The position numbers and the translations under genes are program-made. Under the pieces are notes generated by a model. That model did not search any database. It was not told the DNA's origin and saw only the letters and a list, made by a program, of their open reading frames with translations. Below are positions 55,476 through 59,570 of a DNA stretch of 59,570 nt, piece after piece; position 1 is the first letter of the stretch; each line of letters opens with the position of its first letter. This DNA comes from Actinomycetes bacterium (lineage in GTDB: Bacteria > Actinomycetota > Actinomycetes > Mycobacteriales > Mycobacteriaceae), in the NCBI GenBank assembly GCA_022601135.1, contig JAHZJB010000070.1:1-59570 (forward strand), written 5' to 3'.

Positions 55476-56030
55476 ATGGCGTCACGGGAACAACTCGAGG
55501 AATGGGTGGGGCGCTGGCTCAAGGCGAACCAGGATGCCGAGAGGGCCGGTGACTGGAAACCGCTGGCGGACTTCTACACCCTCGACGCTACCTACGGCTG
55601 GAACATCGGCCCGAAGGAAGACGTCATGTGCATCGGCCGCGACGAAATCCGCGATGTGGCGCTGGGCCTGGAGATGGAAGGTCTGGAGAACTGGGTGTAC
55701 GAGTACCAGAAGGTGCTGATCGACGAGAAGCAGAACGAGATCGTGGGATTCTGGAAGCAGATCGCCCACAAGGGTGACGGCAGCCGCGACGAGATCTACG
55801 GCATCGGCGGTAGCTGGTTCCGGCTCGCCGCCGCTGGTGCGGATGATCAGCTACTGATCGAGTGGCAGCGGGATTTCTTCGACTTCGGTCACGTACAGAA
55901 GGCGTTCATGAAGCTGATCGAATCCGGCGACCTCAGCCCGACCATGCAGAGGCGCATCGAGCGGTCGCTTGCCGGGGAGAAGCTGCCGGGTTACTACCCG
56001 CTCGGCGAGGCCCCCACCCCCATCTGGTAG
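55476..56030 (+). CDS. NTF2-like protein (Rv0762c type)
   Basis: The 184-residue product is a cone-shaped NTF2/SnoaL-like protein: W-L-K-A-N-Q-D-A-E-R-A-G-D-W-K-P-L, and Y-G-W-N-I-G-P-K-E-D. It lies six bp after the ferredoxin. No catalytic pair is certain. It is the last gene of the operon and is followed by a hairpin. Confidence 0.78.
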   Translation: MASREQLEEWVGRWLKANQDAERAGDWKPLADFYTLDATYGWNIGPKEDVMCIGRDEIRDVALGLEMEGLENWVYEYQKVLIDEKQNEIVGFWKQIAHKGDGSRDEIYGIGGSWFRLAAAGADDQLLIEWQRDFFDFGHVQKAFMKLIESGDLSPTMQRRIERSLAGEKLPGYYPLGEAPTPIW

Positions 56031-56036
56031 CTCCCG

Positions 56037-56054
56037 CCCAAGCAGTTGCTTGGG
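56037..56054 (+). terminator. Hairpin after the CYP51 operon
   Basis: CCCAAGCA-GT-TGCTTGGG forms an 8-bp stem with a two-base loop immediately after the last gene of the operon. No U-tract. The likely role is termination. Confidence 0.5.
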
Positions 56055-56072
56055 GGCCCTGTGATGTGGCTA

Positions 56073-56107
56073 ACTAGAGCCTCTAGTCTTGATGCAGAGG
56101 CTCTAGT
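56073..56107. promoter_or_regulatory. Inverted-repeat operator before the alcohol dehydrogenase gene
   Basis: ACTAGAGCCTC (56073-56083) and GAGGCTCTAGT (56097-56107) are perfect 11-bp complements, 13 bp apart. The left arm extends into a local palindrome ACTAGAG-C-CTCTAGT (56073-56087). It ends 14 bases before ATG 56122, which has AGGAG. A regulator not encoded here or one of the TetRs could bind. Confidence 0.6.
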
Positions 56108-56121
56108 CGAAAGCAGGAGAG

Positions 56122-57249
56122 ATGAAGACCAAAGGCGCTCTGATCTGGGAATTCAATCAGCCGTGGACGATCGAAGAGATCGACATCGGTGACCCCGTCA
56201 AGGACGAGGTCAAGATCCAGATGGAGGCGTCGGGAATGTGCCATTCCGACCACCACCTGGTCACCGGCGACATCCCGATGGCCGGGTTCCCGGTACTCGG
56301 CGGACACGAGGGCGCCGGAATCGTGACAGAAATCGGCCCCGGCGTGGAGAACGTCGCCATCGGCGACCACGTCGTGCTGTCGTTCATCCCGTCCTGCGGG
56401 GAGTGCCCGACCTGCCAGAGCGGCAAACGCAACCTGTGCGACCTCGGAGCGGGCCTGCTCGGCGGCACCGCCGTCTCCGACGGAACCTACCGGGTGACAG
56501 CCAACGGCAAGCCCGTCATCCCGATGACACTCCTGGGCACGTTCAGCCCCTACATGGTCGTGCACAAGAGTTCGGTGGTGAAGATCGACCCGTCGATCCC
56601 GTTCGAGGTGGCCTGTCTCGTCGGCTGCGGCGTAACCACCGGCTACGGCTCGGCAGTCCGCAGCGCGAACGTCGAGCCGGGCGACGACGTCGCGATCGCC
56701 GGAATCGGCGGCGTTGGGATGGGCGCCCTGCAGGGAGCGACCACTGCGGGCGCACGCAATATTTTCGCGATCGATCCCGTCGATTGGAAGCGCGACCAGG
56801 CACTCAAGTTCGGCGCGACCCACGTCTACCCTGACCTCGCTGCGGCAATGATGGGAATCGCCGAGGTCACCCAAGGTCAGATGGCCAGCAAGACCATCAT
56901 CACTACCGGCGAGCTCAACGGCGCGGACATCGAGAGCTACCTCAACCTGACCGCCAAAGGCGGCACCTGCGTGGTCACGGCGGTAGCCAACATGTTGCAG
57001 ACAGACGTCACCCTGAACCTGGCGATGCTGACCCTGCTGCAGAAGAACCTGCAGGGCACCATCTTTGGCGGGGGCAACCCGCATTACGACATCCCCAAGT
57101 TGCTGTCGATGTACAAGGCGGGCCGCATCAACCTCGACGATATGGTCACCCGGCAGTACAAGCTCGAACAGATCAACGAGGGGTACCGGGACATGCTGGA
57201 GGGCAAGAACATCCGCGGTGTCATCCGCTACACCGAGGCAGATCGGTAG
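56122..57249 (+). CDS. adhB: Zinc-dependent alcohol dehydrogenase, NDMA-dependent type (AdhB)
   Basis: The 375-residue product has catalytic zinc ligands C40, H62 and E63 (G-M-C-H-S-D and G-H-E-G-A-G) and structural zinc cysteines C92, C95, C98 and C106. The cofactor motif is G-I-G-G-V-G. It belongs to the actinobacterial NDMA-dependent alcohol dehydrogenases, in which bound NAD is not exchanged. It corresponds to Rv0761c. The NTF2-like gene follows. Confidence 0.9.
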   Translation: MKTKGALIWEFNQPWTIEEIDIGDPVKDEVKIQMEASGMCHSDHHLVTGDIPMAGFPVLGGHEGAGIVTEIGPGVENVAIGDHVVLSFIPSCGECPTCQSGKRNLCDLGAGLLGGTAVSDGTYRVTANGKPVIPMTLLGTFSPYMVVHKSSVVKIDPSIPFEVACLVGCGVTTGYGSAVRSANVEPGDDVAIAGIGGVGMGALQGATTAGARNIFAIDPVDWKRDQALKFGATHVYPDLAAAMMGIAEVTQGQMASKTIITTGELNGADIESYLNLTAKGGTCVVTAVANMLQTDVTLNLAMLTLLQKNLQGTIFGGGNPHYDIPKLLSMYKAGRINLDDMVTRQYKLEQINEGYRDMLEGKNIRGVIRYTEADR

Positions 57250-57256
57250 CAATGAG

Positions 57257-57700
57257 ATGACCGAGACGGCGCAGGTGACACCGGTGGTTGCGGCGTCGCA
57301 AAACTCCTGGCGGTGCGTGCAGTCCGGCGACAGAGCGGGCTGGCTCGCGTTGATGGCCGACGATGTCGTGCTCGAGGATCCGATCGGCGAGGCCGTTACC
57401 AACCCGGATGGCAACGGTGTGCGCGGCAAGGCCGCGGTCGCCGACTTCTTCGACGCCAACATCGGTCCGAACCAGCTGCGTATCACCTGCGAAGAGGTCT
57501 TCCCGTCGAGCAGTCCGACAGAGGTTGCCTACATTCTGGTGCTGGAGACCACGTTCCCCGGCGGCTTCGTGGCAACGGTCCGAGGGGTATTCACCTATCG
57601 CGTCGATGACGCCGGATTGATCACCAACCTGCGCGGTTACTGGAACATGGATGCGCTGCAGGTCTCGCAACCGGAGAGTGCGGAACAGCCCGGCAAATAG
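57257..57700 (+). CDS. Ketosteroid-isomerase-like NTF2 protein (Rv0760c type)
   Basis: The 147-residue product resembles ketosteroid isomerases: L-M-A-D-D-V-V-L-E-D-P-I-G and the pocket-lining F-D-A-N and Y-W-N-M-D. The M. tuberculosis orthologue binds steroids. ATG 57257 was chosen over the ATG at 57252, which is in another frame. Confidence 0.8.
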   Translation: MTETAQVTPVVAASQNSWRCVQSGDRAGWLALMADDVVLEDPIGEAVTNPDGNGVRGKAAVADFFDANIGPNQLRITCEEVFPSSSPTEVAYILVLETTFPGGFVATVRGVFTYRVDDAGLITNLRGYWNMDALQVSQPESAEQPGK

Positions 57701-57709
57701 CAGCCAGTC

Positions 57710-59359
57710 TCAGGTAGCGCTCGGCGACTGGCGATCGCGGAATCGCTCACGAAGCTCGCGCTTGAGCACCTTGCCGGTGGCAGTGTGCGGCAGCTCCTCG
57801 ACGAACACGACGTCGTCGGGCAGCCACCATTTGACAACCTCCCCGGCCAAGTGTTCGAGAATGTCCTCACGGGTGGCGGTGTATCCGGTGCGCAGGACCG
57901 CGACGAGCAGCGGCCGCTCCTGCCATTTCGGGTGCGCGACCCCGATGACCGCGGCCTCGGCCACCGCCGGATGACTCATGGCGGCGTTCTCCAGGTCTAT
58001 CGAACTGATCCACTCCCCGCCGGACTTGATGACATCCTTAGCCCGATCCACCAGCTGCAGGTATCCGTCTGCGTCGATGGTGGCCACGTCCCCGGTGGGA
58101 AAGAAACCCTCGGCGTCGAGCCTTTCGCCGCCCTCGCCCTTGAAGTAGCCGCTGGCGATCCACGGCCCGCGCACCCATACTTCGCCGAAAACCTTTCCAT
58201 CCCAGGCTAATCTGTTGCCGTCGTCATCGACAATCTTCAGCTCCACGCCGTAGACGCCGCGCCCCTGCTTCAACCTGATCTGCCGCCGTTCGGCGGCATC
58301 CAAACCCTGGTGCTTGGGCAGTAGCCGGCCGATCACGCAGAGCGGGCTGGTCTCGGTCATGCCCCAACCCTGCATCGCCTCAGCGCCGAAATCACGCTCG
58401 AAACGCTCGATCATCGATAGCGGCAACGCCGCTCCTCCGGTGCCTGCCACCTGCAAACCAAGCTCGCGCGGGTCGATCTCTGGGTGCTCGTCCAGATAAG
58501 AGAACAGCATCATCCACACCGTCGGCACGCCCTGACTCTGGTTGACCCGTTCGGATTTCATCAGCTGGTAGACCGACTCGCCGTCCAGATGCGGGCCCGG
58601 CAGCACGAGTTTGGCACCGACCATCGCCGCGGTGTACGGCGTTCCCCAGGCGTTGGCATGGAACATCGGGACGACCAGCAGTATCGATGAGCCACTATGA
58701 ATGTCGTTGGTGTCCCTGGCGGCCGCCATCAAGGTATGCAGCATCGTCGAACGGTGCGTGTAGAGAACGCCTTTCGGATTTCCTGTGGTACCCGACGTAT
58801 AGCACAGCGACGACGCGCTGCGTTCGTCGAATGTCGGCCAATCGTACTGCGTGGACTGCGAACCGATCAGTTCATCCCAGCACCGCAGGCGCCCTTCGGG
58901 AACCCCGGGGATGTCGGGCACGTGCTCGCGATCGGTCATGGCAACGTAGGTGTGCACCGTGCTCAACTGCGGAGCCAGCTGGCCGACCAGCGGGGCAAAG
59001 GTGATGTCGAAGAACAGCACTCGGTCCTCGGCATGGTTGATGATGTAGGTGATCTGGTCGGGGAACAACCGCGGGTTCACGGTGTGCATGACGGCACCCG
59101 ATCCGGAGACGCCGAAGTACATCGCGAGATGGCGATCGGTGTTCCAGGCGAGAGTCGCGACCCGGTCTCCCTGTTCGATACCGAGTTCGGCCAGTGCATG
59201 TGCGACCTGCTTGGACTGCTCGCTGAGCTGCGACCAGGTGGTTCGCCGGACATAACCCTCGGGTAGCCGCGACACGATCTCGGTGTCGGAGTGAAACGCC
59301 GCCGCGTGGTCGATCAACGACGAGATCAGCAACGGACGGTCCTGCATCAATCCCAGCAT
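57710..59359 (-). CDS. Long-chain acyl-CoA synthetase (FadD family)
   Basis: The 549-residue AMP-forming ligase has the P-loop [12 protein letters not shown]5 motif [10 protein letters not shown]7 T-G-D-V and A8/A10 D-R-A-K-D and P-H-T-A-T-G-K. It activates fatty acids. A TAGCCT box is six bases before ATG 59359. Confidence 0.92.
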   Translation of the reverse strand: MLGLMQDRPLLISSLIDHAAAFHSDTEIVSRLPEGYVRRTTWSQLSEQSKQVAHALAELGIEQGDRVATLAWNTDRHLAMYFGVSGSGAVMHTVNPRLFPDQITYIINHAEDRVLFFDITFAPLVGQLAPQLSTVHTYVAMTDREHVPDIPGVPEGRLRCWDELIGSQSTQYDWPTFDERSASSLCYTSGTTGNPKGVLYTHRSTMLHTLMAAARDTNDIHSGSSILLVVPMFHANAWGTPYTAAMVGAKLVLPGPHLDGESVYQLMKSERVNQSQGVPTVWMMLFSYLDEHPEIDPRELGLQVAGTGGAALPLSMIERFERDFGAEAMQGWGMTETSPLCVIGRLLPKHQGLDAAERRQIRLKQGRGVYGVELKIVDDDGNRLAWDGKVFGEVWVRGPWIASGYFKGEGGERLDAEGFFPTGDVATIDADGYLQLVDRAKDVIKSGGEWISSIDLENAAMSHPAVAEAAVIGVAHPKWQERPLLVAVLRTGYTATREDILEHLAGEVVKWWLPDDVVFVEELPHTATGKVLKRELRERFRDRQSPSAT

Positions 59360-59365
59360 GCGGCC

Positions 59366-59371
59366 AGGCTA
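59366..59371 (-). promoter_or_regulatory. -10 box (TAGCCT) for a leaderless FadD transcript
   Basis: On the minus strand TAGCCT is followed by GGCCGC and ATG 59359. Confidence 0.55.
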
Positions 59372-59409
59372 TCGATCGACGCAGCAAGTGTCGGTGGGTT
59401 GTGGCAGTA

Positions 59410-59425
59410 TCGAATGTATGTTCGA
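59410..59425 (+). promoter_or_regulatory. LexA/SOS box over the start of a 13E12-type gene
   Basis: TCGAATGTATGTTCGA differs from the mycobacterial SOS box TCGAAC-N4-GTTCGA at one base. It overlaps ATG 59418, which follows CAGTAT by seven bases. Confidence 0.6.
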
Positions 59426-59570
59426 GGGTTTGGGGGCTGGGGTGTTGGTGGCGGGGATCGGTTCGTCGTGGCGGGCCAAGAACCGCGCTGATGCGGGGAT
59501 GCTGGCCGGGGTCGGTGCGTTGTTCCGGTTGCGGATGCGGGAACATGGGGAGTGCGCGCAATGGGCGGCT
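59418..59570 (+). CDS. 13E12/DUF222 HNH endonuclease family protein, 5' end only
   Basis: The 51 residues present start M-F-E-G-L-G-A-G-V-L-V-A-G-I-G, the typical beginning of REP13E12/DUF222 proteins (M-F-E-G-L or M-F-E-x-L then a helical region). The HNH end lies beyond the window. M. tuberculosis members are LexA-regulated and found in many copies, some with phage attachment sites. The gene is cut by the window end. Confidence 0.65.
   Translation, partial: MFEGLGAGVLVAGIGSSWRAKNRADAGMLAGVGALFRLRMREHGECAQWAA

Noticed and set aside
56083..57486. 467-codon minus-strand frame opposite adhB and the KSI-like gene
   Set aside because: Crosses two well-supported plus-strand genes and has no domain.

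Overview
The window is a chromosomal segment of a mycobacterium, most likely a fast-growing Mycolicibacterium-type species. The evidence is very high GC, a mycothiol synthase, a DyP/encapsulin pair, a DUF429-RelA/SpoT fusion known from M. smegmatis, a polycysteine leader peptide, and many predicted leaderless genes. Left to right, the backbone follows, in descending number, the M. tuberculosis block from about Rv0819 (mshD) to Rv0760c. That comparison is from memory, not from a search.

Layout. 0-1.3 kb: left-truncated arsenic module (remnant of an ArsR-phosphatase fusion, then arsC). 1.3-9.4 kb: mshD, glnR, lmeA, thiX, the Cys-leader/cysA2/sseC sulfur operon, a small membrane ORF with a nitrobindin-like gene, a lipoprotein, a class IV PLP enzyme, a YgfZ-like protein and a DUF3073 protein. 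9.4-14 kb: purM, a secreted cupin, an NmrA-like SDR, purF and a sterol-carrier-like protein. 14-17.4 kb: an accessory operon of FAD monooxygenase, nine-TM membrane protein and TetR, with a clear promoter and operator. 17.3-22 kb: CPBP protease, membrane alpha/beta hydrolase and purL. 22-26 kb: an accessory patch with a VOC remnant, methyltransferase, AraC regulator, PH-like protein and membrane PAS-EAL phosphodiesterase. 26-33.6 kb: M18 aminopeptidase, DyP peroxidase and encapsulin, purQ/purS, a metallo-hydrolase, an FAD dehydrogenase and a DUF2334 protein. 33.6-44.4 kb: oligopeptidase B, purC, a membrane protein, purB, the RNase H-like/(p)ppGpp synthetase, an SDR, a TetR, an esterase and purD. 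44.5-57.7 kb: three P450s (CYP125-like, CYP123-like, CYP51), two TetR regulators, ferredoxin, aldehyde and alcohol dehydrogenases, SDRs, an HIBADH-type reductase, a carboxymuconolactone-decarboxylase-like protein and NTF2-like proteins; together they look like a lipid or sterol oxidation region. 57.7 kb to the end: an acyl-CoA synthetase and the start of a LexA-boxed 13E12/DUF222 gene.

How genes work together. Eight purine genes (purM, F, L, Q, S, C, B, D) all lie on the minus strand, scattered among unrelated plus-strand genes. The DyP peroxidase carries an encapsulin-targeting tail and overlaps the encapsulin gene. CYP51, its ferredoxin and neighbouring SDRs form one plus-strand operon, opposite an aldehyde-oxidising operon, with palindromes in the shared promoter region. 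Many genes start directly at a predicted transcription start 6-7 nt after a TANNNT or NACAAT -10 box. I saw no tRNA, rRNA, CRISPR array or intact insertion sequence.
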